DNA from: Xanthobacter agilis
GTDB lineage: Bacteria; Pseudomonadota; Alphaproteobacteria; Rhizobiales; Xanthobacteraceae
DNA: 64,000 bases
Direction: 5' to 3'
Assembly (NCBI RefSeq): GCF_021730435.1
Contig: NZ_JABWGX010000022.1
Span: 19,678-83,677, forward strand
Shown here: positions 37,280 to 46,469 of the stretch, piece after piece
Numbering within the stretch: the first letter of the stretch is position 1
Layout of the letters: every line of letters begins with the position of its first letter
The notes under the pieces: generated by a model
The model's database searches: none
Told to the model about the DNA's origin: nothing
What the model saw: the letters and a program-made list of their open reading frames with translations, nothing else
Program-made: the position numbers and the translations under genes

Positions 37280-38749
37280 ATGATCCGCCGCCCCGCGCTC
37301 CTGGTGGTGGACGATGAGCCGCGCTCGGTGGAGGTCATCGCCCGCGTGCTCGATGAAGAGTTCGACGTCTTCACCGCGCACGACGCGGACGAGGCCCGCC
37401 GCATTCTGGAGAACGAGTGGATCCAGGTGATCTTCTGCGACCAGCGCATGCCCGGCACCTCGGGCGTGGTGCTGCTGACGGAGGTGCGCGAGCGGTGGCC
37501 GGACATCCTGCGCATCATCGTCACCGGCTACAGCGAGCCGGAGGACATGATCGGCGCCATCAACGCCGCCGGCATCTACCAGTTCATTCCCAAGCCCTGG
37601 CATCCGGACCAGCTGCTGCTGGCCGCCCGCAATGCCGCCCACCTGTTCGCGCTGCAGCGCGAGCATGAGCGGCTCAGCCTGGAAATGAAGCTCTCCGCCG
37701 CCACCGCCGAGGCGCGGCTCGCCGCGCAGCGGGAGCGGGTGGCGCAGATCTTCCATTTCGACACCCTGATCCGCGCCCCCGGCAGCCCCCTGTCGCAGAC
37801 CTGCGCGCGCGCCGCGCAGGTGGCCACCTTCGACGTGCCGGTGCTGATCCACGGCGAGACCGGCACCGGCAAGGAACTGCTGGCGCGCGCCATCCATTAT
37901 TCCAGCCTGCGCTCGGACCGGCCGTTCTTCGCCGTCAATTGCGGGGCGATCCCGGACGATCTGCTTGAATCCGAGCTGTTCGGCCACAAGAAGGGGTCAT
38001 TCACCGGCGCCCACGTGACCCGCATCGGCCTGCTCGACCAGGCGGACGGCGGCACCATCCTGCTCGACGAGATCGGCGACATCTCCCCCGCCTTCCAGGT
38101 GAAGCTGCTGCGTTTCCTGCAAGAGGGCGAAATCCGCCCGGTCGGCTCCAACGAGTCCAAGCGGGTCAACGTGCGCGTGCTCGCCGCCACCCATCGCGAC
38201 CTTCATGGCGAGGTGGGGCGGGGCAGGTTCCGGGAGGATCTCTACTATCGCCTGTGCGCCATGGTGCTCACCCTGCCGCCCCTGCGCGCGCGGCGCAGCG
38301 ACATTCCGGTGCTGGCGCAGAGCATCCTCGACGCCCTGAGCGCCCAGCACGGCAAGCGCGCCAAGGGCTTCAGCGCGGAAGCGCTGGGCTGCATGACCGC
38401 CTATGACTGGCCCGGCAACGTGCGCGAACTGCAAAACGAAGTCACCCGCATGCTGGTGCTGGCGGAACGCGACGTGCTCGGGGCCGACCTGCTCTCGCCC
38501 CATGTGCTGCGCGTCGCCGCCGCCACCACCGCCAAGGCGGAACCGGAGATCATCGCCTTGCCGGACAGCGGCCCGCTGAAGGACCGCATTGAGCGGATGG
38601 AAGCCTCCATCCTCACCGAAACCCTGGTGCGCTGCCGCTGGAACAAGAGCCGCGCGGCGGAGGAGCTGGGCCTGTCGCGGGTGGGCTTGCGCGCCAAGCT
38701 CGACCGCTACGGCATCGCCCGCGGCGCCACCTTCGCCAATTCGCACTGA
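37280..38749 (+). CDS. hoxA: NtrC-family hydrogenase activator HoxA/HupR
   Basis: A 489-residue sigma-54-dependent regulator. The receiver domain (1-120) keeps Asp54 in IFCDQRMPG. The AAA+ domain has Walker A GETGTGKE and GSFTGA, a variant of the GAFTGA loop that contacts sigma-54. A Fis-type helix-turn-helix lies near the C-terminus (NKSRAAEELGLSRVGLRAKLDRYG). HoxA/HupR proteins activate hup promoters in their unphosphorylated state. No histidine kinase or hupUV sensor is nearby. It lies between hypB and hypC, where hypF is common. Confidence 0.95.
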   Translation: MIRRPALLVVDDEPRSVEVIARVLDEEFDVFTAHDADEARRILENEWIQVIFCDQRMPGTSGVVLLTEVRERWPDILRIIVTGYSEPEDMIGAINAAGIYQFIPKPWHPDQLLLAARNAAHLFALQREHERLSLEMKLSAATAEARLAAQRERVAQIFHFDTLIRAPGSPLSQTCARAAQVATFDVPVLIHGETGTGKELLARAIHYSSLRSDRPFFAVNCGAIPDDLLESELFGHKKGSFTGAHVTRIGLLDQADGGTILLDEIGDISPAFQVKLLRFLQEGEIRPVGSNESKRVNVRVLAATHRDLHGEVGRGRFREDLYYRLCAMVLTLPPLRARRSDIPVLAQSILDALSAQHGKRAKGFSAEALGCMTAYDWPGNVRELQNEVTRMLVLAERDVLGADLLSPHVLRVAAATTAKAEPEIIALPDSGPLKDRIERMEASILTETLVRCRWNKSRAAEELGLSRVGLRAKLDRYGIARGATFANSH

Positions 38750-38769
38750 CGCGAACAAGGAGAGCCACC

Positions 38770-39072
38770 ATGTGCCTCGGCATTCCAGGACGCATCGTCG
38801 CCGTCGCCGACGAAGAGGCCATGCTGTGCGTGGTGGATGTCTCCGGCGTCCGCCGCACGGTGGACGTGGTGTGCGTGGCCACGCCCGACGCGCCGCTCGA
38901 CACCCTCGTGGGGCGCTGGGTGCTGGTGCATGTGGGCTTCGCCATGAGTGTCATCGACGAGGACGAGGCCGCCGCCACCCTCAAGGTGCTGACCGAGATC
39001 GGCGAGGCGGCGGCGGAGATGGAGGCGCTGGCCAGCGGCAGCCTCGATCCCCTCGCCACGCCCGCGGCATAG
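38770..39072 (+). CDS. hypC: Hydrogenase assembly chaperone HypC
   Basis: A 100-residue HypC starting MCLGIPGRI, with Cys2 binding iron during Fe(CN)2CO assembly on HypD. Length is normal and shorter than the HupF paralogue. An AAGGAG site lies upstream. hypD follows after 10 bp. Confidence 0.96.
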   Translation: MCLGIPGRIVAVADEEAMLCVVDVSGVRRTVDVVCVATPDAPLDTLVGRWVLVHVGFAMSVIDEDEAAATLKVLTEIGEAAAEMEALASGSLDPLATPAA

Positions 39073-39082
39073 GAGCCTCCCC

Positions 39083-40207
39083 ATGCGCTTTGTCGATGAA
39101 TTCCGCGACCCCGCCCTCGCCAAGACCCTCGTCACCGAGATCGAGGCCATCTCCGCCCGGCTCGAGCGCGGGCGCGACAGGCCGTTCGCCATCATGGAGG
39201 TGTGCGGCGGGCACACCCACGCCATCTTCCGCTACGGGCTCGAAGGGCTGTTGCCGGACCTCGTGGAGTTTGTGCACGGGCCGGGCTGCCCGGTGTGCGT
39301 GCTGCCCATGGGACGGGTGGACGATTGCGTGGCCATCGCCGAGCGCGACGAGGTGATCTTCGCCACCTTCGGCGACGCCATGCGGGTGCCCGGCTCGAAG
39401 AAGAGCCTGCTCCAGGCCAAGGCCGAGGGCGCCGACGTGCGCATGGTCTATTCCCCCCTCGACGCGCTCACCCTGGCGAAGCGCAATCCCGGGCGGCAGG
39501 TGGTGTTCTTCGGCCTGGGGTTCGAGACCACCATGCCCTCCACCGCCTTGACCGTGCTGCGCGCCGCGCGCGAGGGCGTTCAAAACTTCTCCTTGTTCTG
39601 CAACCACATCACCATCATCCCCACGCTCCGCGCGCTGCTCTCCCAGGCCGATTTCGGCATCGACGGCTTCATCGGGCCGGGGCATGTCTCCATGGTCATC
39701 GGCACCGAGCCCTACCGCTTCATCGCCGACGAGTTCGCGAAACCGCTGGTGGTGGCCGGGTTCGAGCCCATCGACCTGCTGCAATCCCTGCTCATGGTGC
39801 TGCGGCAGATCGAGGCCGGGGAAGCGCGGATCGAGAACCAGTATGCCCGCGTGGTGCCCACCCAGGGCAATCCCGCCGCCCTGAAGGCGGTGCATGAGGT
39901 ATACGAGCCGCGCCCCACCTTCGAGTGGCGTGGCCTTGGCTCCATCGCCGGCTCCGGCGTGTGCCTGCGCGCGCCCTATGCCGCGTTCGATGCCGAAAAG
40001 CGCTTCTCGGTGCCCGACGTGAAGGTGGCGGACCCGGCCCAATGCCGCTGCGGCGCGGTCCTCACCGGGGCCGCCAAGCCCTGGGCTTGCCCCGAGTTCG
40101 GCACCGGCTGCACACCCGAAACGCCGCTTGGCGCGCTGATGGTCTCGTCCGAGGGGGCGTGCGCCGCCTATTACCAATATGGCGGCCTGCGGGGAGAAGC
40201 CGCATGA
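39083..40207 (+). CDS. hypD: Hydrogenase Fe-cofactor assembly protein HypD
   Basis: A 374-residue iron-sulfur protein on which the Fe(CN)2CO unit is built with HypC. Conserved blocks include IMEVCGGHTHAIFRYGL, HGPGCPVCVLP and GFETTMPSTA. A C-terminal cysteine group (CRCGAVL, WACPEFGTGCTP) carries the [4Fe-4S] cluster. It overlaps hypE by 4 bp. Confidence 0.97.
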   Translation: MRFVDEFRDPALAKTLVTEIEAISARLERGRDRPFAIMEVCGGHTHAIFRYGLEGLLPDLVEFVHGPGCPVCVLPMGRVDDCVAIAERDEVIFATFGDAMRVPGSKKSLLQAKAEGADVRMVYSPLDALTLAKRNPGRQVVFFGLGFETTMPSTALTVLRAAREGVQNFSLFCNHITIIPTLRALLSQADFGIDGFIGPGHVSMVIGTEPYRFIADEFAKPLVVAGFEPIDLLQSLLMVLRQIEAGEARIENQYARVVPTQGNPAALKAVHEVYEPRPTFEWRGLGSIAGSGVCLRAPYAAFDAEKRFSVPDVKVADPAQCRCGAVLTGAAKPWACPEFGTGCTPETPLGALMVSSEGACAAYYQYGGLRGEAA

Positions 40208-41265
40208 ACCCGCCCTTTCCCATTCCCGCCCGCCGTACGTTCACCGCCAAGACCGTCACCCTCGCCCATGGCGGCGGCGGCAGCGCCATGCGCGACCTGA
40301 TCGACGACGTCTTCCTGTCCGCCTTCTCCGGCGCCGGCCGCGCCGCCCCCGAGGATCAGGCCCGGTTCGACCTCGCCGCGCTGGCGGCCCGCGGCGACCG
40401 CCTCGCCTTCACCACCGACAGCTTTGTGGTGGACCCGCTGGTGTTTCCCGGCGGCGACATCGGCAAGCTCGCGGTGTGCGGCACGGTGAACGACCTCGCG
40501 GTGGGCGGCGCGGTGCCGGTGGCGCTGTCCTGCGCCGTCATCATCGAGGAAGGGCTTGCGGTGGAGCTGCTGCGCCGGGTGGTCGGCTCCATGGCGCAGA
40601 CCGCGCGGGCGGCCGGCGTCTCGATCTCCACCGGCGACACCAAGGTGGTAGCGCGCGGCGCCTGCGACAAGCTGTTCATCACCACCACCGGCATCGGCGT
40701 GGTGCGCGCCGGCCTTGACGTCGGCATCGCCAAGGCCCGGCCCGGCGACGTGCTGCTGGTGAACGGCCTGCTGGGAGACCACGGCGCCGCCATCCTCAAC
40801 GCCCGCGGCGACCTTGCCCTCGACACCACGATCGAAAGCGATTGCGCGCCGCTGAACGGGCTCATCGACACCCTGATCGCCGCCGCCCCCGGCATCCGCA
40901 TGATGCGCGACGCTACCCGCGGCGGCGTCGCGGCGGTGGTGAACGAGCTGGCGGAAGCGAGCGCGGTGGGCGTGCGCCTGTCGGAGCTGGCCATGCCCAT
41001 GCGCCCCGAAGTGCAGGGCTTTTGCGAGATCTTAGGCCTCGACCCGCTCTATCTCGCCAATGAAGGCAAGATCCTCGCCGTGGTGCCGGCGAACGAGGCC
41101 GATCAGGCGCTGGCCGCCCTACGCGCCCATCCGCTCGGCCGCGAGGCCGCCGCCATCGGCACCGTGACGGCGGAGCGGCCCGGCCGCGTCACCATGGAAA
41201 CCCGTTTCGGGGGCGAGCGCATCGTCGACATGCTGGTCGGCGATCAGTTGCCCCGGATCTGTTGA
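40204..41265 (+). CDS. hypE: Hydrogenase cyanide-ligand protein HypE
   Basis: A 353-residue PurM-like ATPase that dehydrates a carbamoylated cysteine to thiocyanate. The C-terminus is LPRIC, with the essential terminal cysteine. LAHGGGGSAMRDLI and GDIGKLAVCGTVNDLAVGGA are the expected nucleotide-site motifs. It requires HypF as carbamoyl donor; no hypF lies in this window. Confidence 0.97.
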   Translation: MNPPFPIPARRTFTAKTVTLAHGGGGSAMRDLIDDVFLSAFSGAGRAAPEDQARFDLAALAARGDRLAFTTDSFVVDPLVFPGGDIGKLAVCGTVNDLAVGGAVPVALSCAVIIEEGLAVELLRRVVGSMAQTARAAGVSISTGDTKVVARGACDKLFITTTGIGVVRAGLDVGIAKARPGDVLLVNGLLGDHGAAILNARGDLALDTTIESDCAPLNGLIDTLIAAAPGIRMMRDATRGGVAAVVNELAEASAVGVRLSELAMPMRPEVQGFCEILGLDPLYLANEGKILAVVPANEADQALAALRAHPLGREAAAIGTVTAERPGRVTMETRFGGERIVDMLVGDQLPRIC

Positions 41266-41307
41266 ACCTTTGTCAGAAGTCGAACCGCGATACCCCAGGA
41301 GCCCTCC

Positions 41308-41919
41308 ATGCGTCACCTTTCCCGTACGGCCCTTCTGGCCGCCCTTGCCACCACCCTTGCCACCACCCTGCCCAGCCTCGCCTTCGCCCACACCGGGGTC
41401 GGCGACACCCATGGGTTCACCCATGGCTTCGGTCATCCCCTCGGCGGCCTCGACCACATGCTGGCGATGGTCACCGTGGGCATCTTCGCCTGGCAGCTCG
41501 GCGGTCGCGCCATCTGGGCGGTTCCGGCCACCTTCGTGGCGTTGATGGCGGTGGGCGGCGCGCTCGGCATTTCCGGCGTGGACGTGCCGTTCGTGGAACT
41601 GGGCATCGGCCTGTCGGTGGTGGTGCTGGGCGCGGTGGTGGCGTTCGGCCTCAAGGCGCCGCTGGCGGTGGCCATGGCGGTGGTGGGCTTCTTCGCCATC
41701 TTCCACGGCCACGCCCACGGCGCGGAAATGCCGGCGGACGCCTCCGGCCTCGGCTACGGCCTCGGCTTCATGACCGCCACCGGCCTGCTGCATCTGGCCG
41801 GCATCGGCCTCGGCATGGCCATCGGCCGCTTCGGCGAGACCCACGGGGAAAAGTATGTGCGCGGCGCCGGCGCGGCGGTGGCGGTGGCGGGCCTTGCCCT
41901 CCTCGGCGGCGTGCTCTGA
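41308..41919 (+). CDS. hupE: HupE/UreJ-family membrane protein, probable nickel permease
   Basis: A 203-residue protein with a signal sequence (cleavage near AFA-HT, about 25) and about six transmembrane helices. The family motif HPLGGLDHMLAM (about 47-58) holds the His/Asp residues linked to nickel transport in Rhizobium HupE. FHGHAHGAEMP lies in a loop. It lies 42 bp after hypE and ends the hydrogenase block. Confidence 0.93.
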   Translation: MRHLSRTALLAALATTLATTLPSLAFAHTGVGDTHGFTHGFGHPLGGLDHMLAMVTVGIFAWQLGGRAIWAVPATFVALMAVGGALGISGVDVPFVELGIGLSVVVLGAVVAFGLKAPLAVAMAVVGFFAIFHGHAHGAEMPADASGLGYGLGFMTATGLLHLAGIGLGMAIGRFGETHGEKYVRGAGAAVAVAGLALLGGVL

Positions 41920-41970
41920 CCGACGCGCCACACGCCCCTCGAGGCGTGCGACACGGCAGCAGCCGTGACA

Positions 41971-42004
41971 CGACGGCCCCTCCCGGTGCGGGTGGGGCCG
42001 TCGG
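41971..42004. terminator. Bidirectional hairpin between hupE and the SDR gene
   Basis: CGACGGCCCC and GGGGCCGTCG pair around a further CCC/GGG stem, between two convergent genes. No T run is seen. Confidence 0.55.
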
Positions 42005-42019
42005 CGTTTCGGGCGGGGC

Positions 42020-42799
42020 TCACACCACCGCCATCTCCTCCAACGCCATCAGCGATTCCGGCAGCACCTGACCGCCATCGATCACCAGCGTCTGGCCGGT
42101 GATAAAGCCGGCTTCCTCGGAGGCGAAGAACAACGCCCCATTGGCGATGTCCTCCACGCTGCCGAGCCGCTTCAAGGGGATCGAGGATTCCATCTTGGCG
42201 AGATAATCGGCGCCGAGGCCGTCCAGGCCCTCGGTCTTGATGTTGCCCGGCATCACCGCATTCACCGTGATGCCCCACGGCGCAAGCTCGATGCAGGCCG
42301 TGCGCACGAAGCCGAGCTGACCCGCCTTCGACGCTCCGTAATGGGCCCATCCGGGATAGCCGGTGATGGGGCCGGTGATGGAGCTGGTCACCACGATCCG
42401 TCCCCATTTCGCCGCCTTCATGGCCGGCAGCACCGCCGCCACCGACAGGAACGTGCCCTTCAGGTTCACATTCATGACGGCGTCGAAATCCTCGACCGTC
42501 ATCACGTCGAGCTTGGCCGCCGGGAAGATGCCGGCATTGGCGCACAGCACGTCGATCCGCCCGTAGCGATCGAGCGCCGCCTGCGCGAACGCCTTGCATT
42601 GCTCGGGATCGGAGACGTCGGCGGCAAAGCCGGAGGCGTTGGGGCCGATCTCGGCGGCGGTGGCCTGCGCCTCGGTCAGCGAACGGGACACCACCAGCAC
42701 GTTGAGACCCGCCGCGCCGAAGCGCCGGGCGATGCCCTTGCCGATGCCCTTGCTGCCGCCGGTGACGATGACGGTCCGCCCCGCGAGCGCCTTCAGCAT
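42020..42799 (-). CDS. Short-chain dehydrogenase/reductase
   Basis: A 259-residue classical SDR. The cofactor motif TGGSKGIG is at 13-20, NAG at 88-90, and the catalytic Ser140, Tyr154 and Lys158 are in place (YGASK). FabG-like in appearance, but the substrate cannot be told. It is divergent from the ABC-transporter operon, sharing a 257-bp control region, so it may act on a product of that pathway, for instance an aldehyde, ketone or alcohol intermediate. FabG-like names would be misleading here. Confidence 0.9.
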   Translation of the reverse strand: MLKALAGRTVIVTGGSKGIGKGIARRFGAAGLNVLVVSRSLTEAQATAAEIGPNASGFAADVSDPEQCKAFAQAALDRYGRIDVLCANAGIFPAAKLDVMTVEDFDAVMNVNLKGTFLSVAAVLPAMKAAKWGRIVVTSSITGPITGYPGWAHYGASKAGQLGFVRTACIELAPWGITVNAVMPGNIKTEGLDGLGADYLAKMESSIPLKRLGSVEDIANGALFFASEEAGFITGQTLVIDGGQVLPESLMALEEMAVV

Positions 42800-42907
42800 G
42801 ATGACTTCCCCTTAGGTCAGATAGTTGGTTGAGTTTTGTGCAGATGCGCCCATTGGCGCGAAAGTTGGCAAAAATCACCTTGCCCGGCGCAAAAGGTGTT
42901 GTAAAGC

Positions 42908-42935
42908 CCAACATATCACGTTTAACATCCAACAT
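42908..42935. promoter_or_regulatory. Candidate operator: CCAACAT direct repeats
   Basis: CCAACAT occurs at 42908-42914 and 42929-42935, exactly 21 bp (two helical turns) apart, with a further AACAT at 42924-42928. They lie in the AT-richer divergent region between the SDR gene and the ABC operon. The DeoR-type regulator encoded in that operon is the obvious candidate to bind, since that family often uses repeated sites. Confidence 0.4.
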
Positions 42936-43056
42936 CGTTCAACGAGAGTCCCACATTCGCGCACCGTTTCCGCGCGCCAGCGCCATCGGCGCGATACCGG
43001 AAGCGGCGCGCCCCAGGGACCCGATCCAGATGCGTGAGCAGCCAGAGGCGAACTCC

Positions 43057-44205
43057 ATGACGATCAATCGGCGGTCAGTTCTCAAGGGAATGGCGGCGGG
43101 CGGCCTCGCCCTCGCAGGCGGGCCTTTCGCCAATGTCCGCAGCGCCTTCGCGGCCCGCGACAAGGAGCTGAACATCCTGTGCTGGGAGGGCTACAATTCG
43201 GCCCAGGTGCTGGACCCGTTCCGCAAGTCCACCGGCGCCACCGTGAAGGCCGAGAGCCTCACCAACGATCCCACCATGATCAACCGCCTGCGCGCCGGCG
43301 AAACCAATGTGTGGGACCTCATCAACGTCAACAATCCCTGGGCGCGCAAGATCATGTACCCGGAGAAGCTGATCAAGCCGCTCCCGCGCGAGACCTTCGA
43401 GCCCTATTTCGACAAGATGCTGCCCCAGTTCAAGGCGCCCTATAAATGGGCGATGGACGACAGCGGCAAGGAACTGCTCGGCATGTGCCAGCGGTTCGGA
43501 CCCTATTCGTTCGTGGTGAACACCGACAAGATCTCCCGCAAGACCGCGGAAGAGGTGGGCTGGGACCTGTTCAACGATCCCAAGCTGGCCGGCAGGTACG
43601 GCATTCTTGAATCCGACGACTGGAACGTGTTCGGCCTGTTCGTGGTGGCCGGCATCGATCCGTTCAAGACACACACGCCCGACGAAATGGCGAAGTTCGA
43701 GGAGACCGCCAAGCGGGTGTTCAAGGGCGCCAAGCTCATCGGCGACATCGCCGCCATGAACCAGGCGCTCATTTCCGGCGAGATCGACCTGCACCTGACC
43801 GGCGGCACCTATTCCGTCTCCCCCGCCCGCGCCGACGGCTATCCGCAGATGCGCGGCATCACCCCGCTCAAGGGCCCCATGGCCGGCGGCAAGGGCGGCA
43901 TCGCCTGGATCGAGGTGACCTCGCTGGTCAACAATCCCCAGCTCTCGCCTTTGGCCGAGACCTTCCTGAAATATGTGCAGCAGCCGGAGGTGGCGCACAC
44001 GGTCGCCTTCGCCGAGGGCACCTACAACCCCGTCGCCCAGATGGGCAATCCCGCGTGCTTCAAGCTCTTCTCCAAGACCGAGCTGGAGGCCATCCAGTGG
44101 GACAGCCTGGACGAGGAGATGGCCCGCTCCGTCGCCTACGACATCGTGCCCGACTACGATCAGGCCCTCGACCTCATGACCGCCGCCAAGCGCGTGCGCG
44201 GCTGA
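43057..44205 (+). CDS. Polyamine-type ABC transporter substrate-binding protein
   Basis: A 382-residue periplasmic binding protein of the PotD/PotF class. The N-terminus (MTINRRSVLKGMAAGG) is a Tat-type signal with cleavage near AFA-AR. LNILCWEGYNSAQVLDPFRKSTG begins the mature protein and resembles the spermidine/putrescine family. Ligand specificity cannot be read from the sequence. I place the start at 43057; an in-frame ATG at 43030 would add nine residues. It is the first gene of an apparent transporter operon. Confidence 0.88.
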   Translation: MTINRRSVLKGMAAGGLALAGGPFANVRSAFAARDKELNILCWEGYNSAQVLDPFRKSTGATVKAESLTNDPTMINRLRAGETNVWDLINVNNPWARKIMYPEKLIKPLPRETFEPYFDKMLPQFKAPYKWAMDDSGKELLGMCQRFGPYSFVVNTDKISRKTAEEVGWDLFNDPKLAGRYGILESDDWNVFGLFVVAGIDPFKTHTPDEMAKFEETAKRVFKGAKLIGDIAAMNQALISGEIDLHLTGGTYSVSPARADGYPQMRGITPLKGPMAGGKGGIAWIEVTSLVNNPQLSPLAETFLKYVQQPEVAHTVAFAEGTYNPVAQMGNPACFKLFSKTELEAIQWDSLDEEMARSVAYDIVPDYDQALDLMTAAKRVRG

Positions 44206-44265
44206 GGCGGGACTTCATTCCTGGCGGCGGTCGGGCCCTCTCCACACCGCGCCCGTGGCCCCCTG

Positions 44266-44364
44266 CCCTCCCCCGCAAGCGGGAGAGGGAGTCACGGTAC
44301 GGCCGTGGAAAAACGCCGCGCGAGCACTCCCCACCCCCTCCCCTCTCCCGCTTGCGGGGGAGGG
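44266..44364. repeat. REP-like inverted pair of a 24-bp palindromic unit
   Basis: The unit at 44266-44289 recurs as its exact reverse complement at 44341-44364, with 51 bp between. Each unit is itself partly palindromic (CCCGC-AAGC-GGG core). Such GC-rich units are widespread between genes in this order of bacteria. Here the pair lies between the binding-protein gene and the ATPase gene and could form a large stem that reduces downstream expression. Confidence 0.75.
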
Positions 44365-44446
44365 GAGGGGGTGGGGGCGGAAGGCCGCAACCAGGGTCCA
44401 CGCCTCCCATTCATCCCAGGCGAACGACACATGAGCGAGAGTTAAG

Positions 44447-45526
44447 GTGACGGATCTCAAGGACAGAAAGCCCATCCTCCAGCTCGTGGGCGTGCGCAAG
44501 ACGTTCAACGACTTCGCCGCCGTGGAGAAGATCGACCTCGACATCTTCGAGGGCGAGTTCTTCACCATCGTCGGCCCCTCGGGCTCGGGCAAGACCACCA
44601 TGCTGCGCATGCTGGCCGGCATGGAGGCGCCGAGCGAAGGCAACATCACCCTGCACGGCGAGCGCATCAACGACGTGCCCGCCAACAAGCGCCCCACCTG
44701 CCTCGTGTTCCAGTCGCTCGCCCTGTTTCCCCACATGAGCGTCGGGCAGAACATCGAGTTTCCCTTGAAGATCAAGGGTGTGGACGCAGCCAGCCGCAAG
44801 GCGCGGGCGCTGGAGCTGATGGCCATCGTGCGGCTTCCGGCGAGCTATTACGGCAAGAACGTCATGAAGTGCTCGGGCGGCGAGCGCCAGCGCGTGGCCC
44901 TGGCGCGGGCGCTGGCCTACGATCCGGAAGTGCTGTTCTTCGACGAGCCGCTGTCGGCCATCGACTACAAGCTGAAGAAGGTGCTTGAGAAAGAACTCAA
45001 GGACCTGCACCGGGAAACGGGCAAGACCTTCATCTACATCACCCATTCGCTGGAAGAGGCGATGGTGATGTCCGACCGCATCGGCGTCATGCGCGCCGGC
45101 CGGCTGGTCCAGGTGGGCACGCCGGAAGAGATCTATGCCGCGCCGGTGGATCGCTTCGTGTCCGAATTCGTGGGCGAGGTGAACGTGATCGAGGTGACGC
45201 GCGCGGGCGAGGGCTGGCAGGGGGTGGACGTGCCCGGCGCCTTCCGTGCCGCCGCCCCCCACGACCAGCCGCAGGCCCATTCCGCCTTCGTGGTGATCCG
45301 CCCCGAATACATGCGCTTCCTGAAGGACGGCGAAGCCGCCGACAACATGCTGGAGGGCGTGGTCTACAACGAATACTCGCTCGGCTCGCGCATCCAATAC
45401 CAGGTGCGGGTCGGCGAGAAGGTGATGCTGGTGGAACTCTCGCGCGCCAATGCCCTGCCCGCCGCCGCCAACCGCAATGTGCGGCTCGGCTGGGACGTGG
45501 CCGACGCCATCAGCGTGAAGGCGTGA
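44447..45526 (+). CDS. Polyamine-type ABC transporter ATP-binding protein
   Basis: A 359-residue PotA-like ATPase. Walker A GPSGSGKTT, signature CSGGERQRVALARAL and Walker B FFDEPLSAID are intact, followed by a C-terminal TOBE-type domain (about 270-355). I use the GTG at 44447, as the frame begins there and conserved sequence starts soon after; the ribosome site is weak. It energises uptake with the two following permeases. Confidence 0.92.
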   Translation: MTDLKDRKPILQLVGVRKTFNDFAAVEKIDLDIFEGEFFTIVGPSGSGKTTMLRMLAGMEAPSEGNITLHGERINDVPANKRPTCLVFQSLALFPHMSVGQNIEFPLKIKGVDAASRKARALELMAIVRLPASYYGKNVMKCSGGERQRVALARALAYDPEVLFFDEPLSAIDYKLKKVLEKELKDLHRETGKTFIYITHSLEEAMVMSDRIGVMRAGRLVQVGTPEEIYAAPVDRFVSEFVGEVNVIEVTRAGEGWQGVDVPGAFRAAAPHDQPQAHSAFVVIRPEYMRFLKDGEAADNMLEGVVYNEYSLGSRIQYQVRVGEKVMLVELSRANALPAAANRNVRLGWDVADAISVKA

Positions 45527-45530
45527 GGCC

Positions 45531-46469
45531 ATGAGCACCGCCCTGATCGACCCCACCCTGAACAACACCCCCTTGCCCGCGGTTCCCGCCGCCACCCCGC
45601 TCGGCGCCCGCTTCGCGGCGGCGTGGGCCGCCGCCGGCACCCGGTGCGCGCTGCCCGTCGTCGTGCTGCTCGCGGCCGGCTTCCTGGCGCCGCTCGTCGC
45701 CATCTTCGCCTATTCGTTCGCGCCGCCGCGCTCGTTCGAGGTGTTCCGCGCCTTCACCTTCGCCAATTACGCCGAGCTGTTCTCGCTGGAGAACACGGTG
45801 TGGCTTTCGTTCGCCTGGTCCATCGGCTTCGCGCTTCTCACCTGCGCCGTGCTCGCGGTGGTGGCCTATCCCATCGCCTACGGCATGGTGTTCCTGTTCG
45901 GGCGCTGGTCGTCCCTGGTGTCGGTGCTGTTCGTGTTCCCGCTGTTCGTGTCCGAGAATGTGCGGCTCTACGGCTGGGTGCTGTTCTTCATCAAGAACGG
46001 CGTGCTCGACGGCAGCCTGAAATGGCTCGGGCTCGGTGGCGCGCCGACGGTGCTCTACACGCCGGGCGTGATCCTCGCGGGGATGGTCTACACCTATCTG
46101 CCGTTCATGCTGTTCCCGCTCACGCTCGGCCTGTCCATGGTGCCGCGCGACCTCATCGACGCCGCCCGCGACCTCGGCGCCAACCGGTTCCAGATCTGGC
46201 GCGAGGTGGAAGTGCCGCTGGCCATGCCGGGCATCCTCATCGGCATGCTGCTCACCTTCGTGCTGGCCATCGGCGCGGTGTCCGAAGCCAAGATCCTCGG
46301 CGGACAATCGGTGATCGTGATCTCCCACGATATCGAGATCGCCTTCACCTACGCCCAGAACTGGCCGCTCGGCTCGGCCCTGGCGGTGCTGGTGACGGCC
46401 TTCATCGGCGCGCTCACCCTGGCCGTCTTCGCCAAGCTCGACCTCGACCGGCTGCTCGGGAGGCGCTGA
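45531..46469 (+). CDS. ABC transporter permease, PotB-type
   Basis: A 312-residue permease with about six transmembrane helices after a cytoplasmic N-terminus of 40 residues. The EAA loop that docks the ATPase is visible as DAARDLGANRFQIWREVEVPLAMPG. It lies 4 bp after the ATPase gene and overlaps the next permease by 1 bp. Confidence 0.93.
   Translation: MSTALIDPTLNNTPLPAVPAATPLGARFAAAWAAAGTRCALPVVVLLAAGFLAPLVAIFAYSFAPPRSFEVFRAFTFANYAELFSLENTVWLSFAWSIGFALLTCAVLAVVAYPIAYGMVFLFGRWSSLVSVLFVFPLFVSENVRLYGWVLFFIKNGVLDGSLKWLGLGGAPTVLYTPGVILAGMVYTYLPFMLFPLTLGLSMVPRDLIDAARDLGANRFQIWREVEVPLAMPGILIGMLLTFVLAIGAVSEAKILGGQSVIVISHDIEIAFTYAQNWPLGSALAVLVTAFIGALTLAVFAKLDLDRLLGRR

Noticed and set aside
42020..42799. 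Naming the SDR as FabG
   Set aside because: It has all SDR motifs but no fatty-acid gene context; its neighbours suggest a catabolic role.
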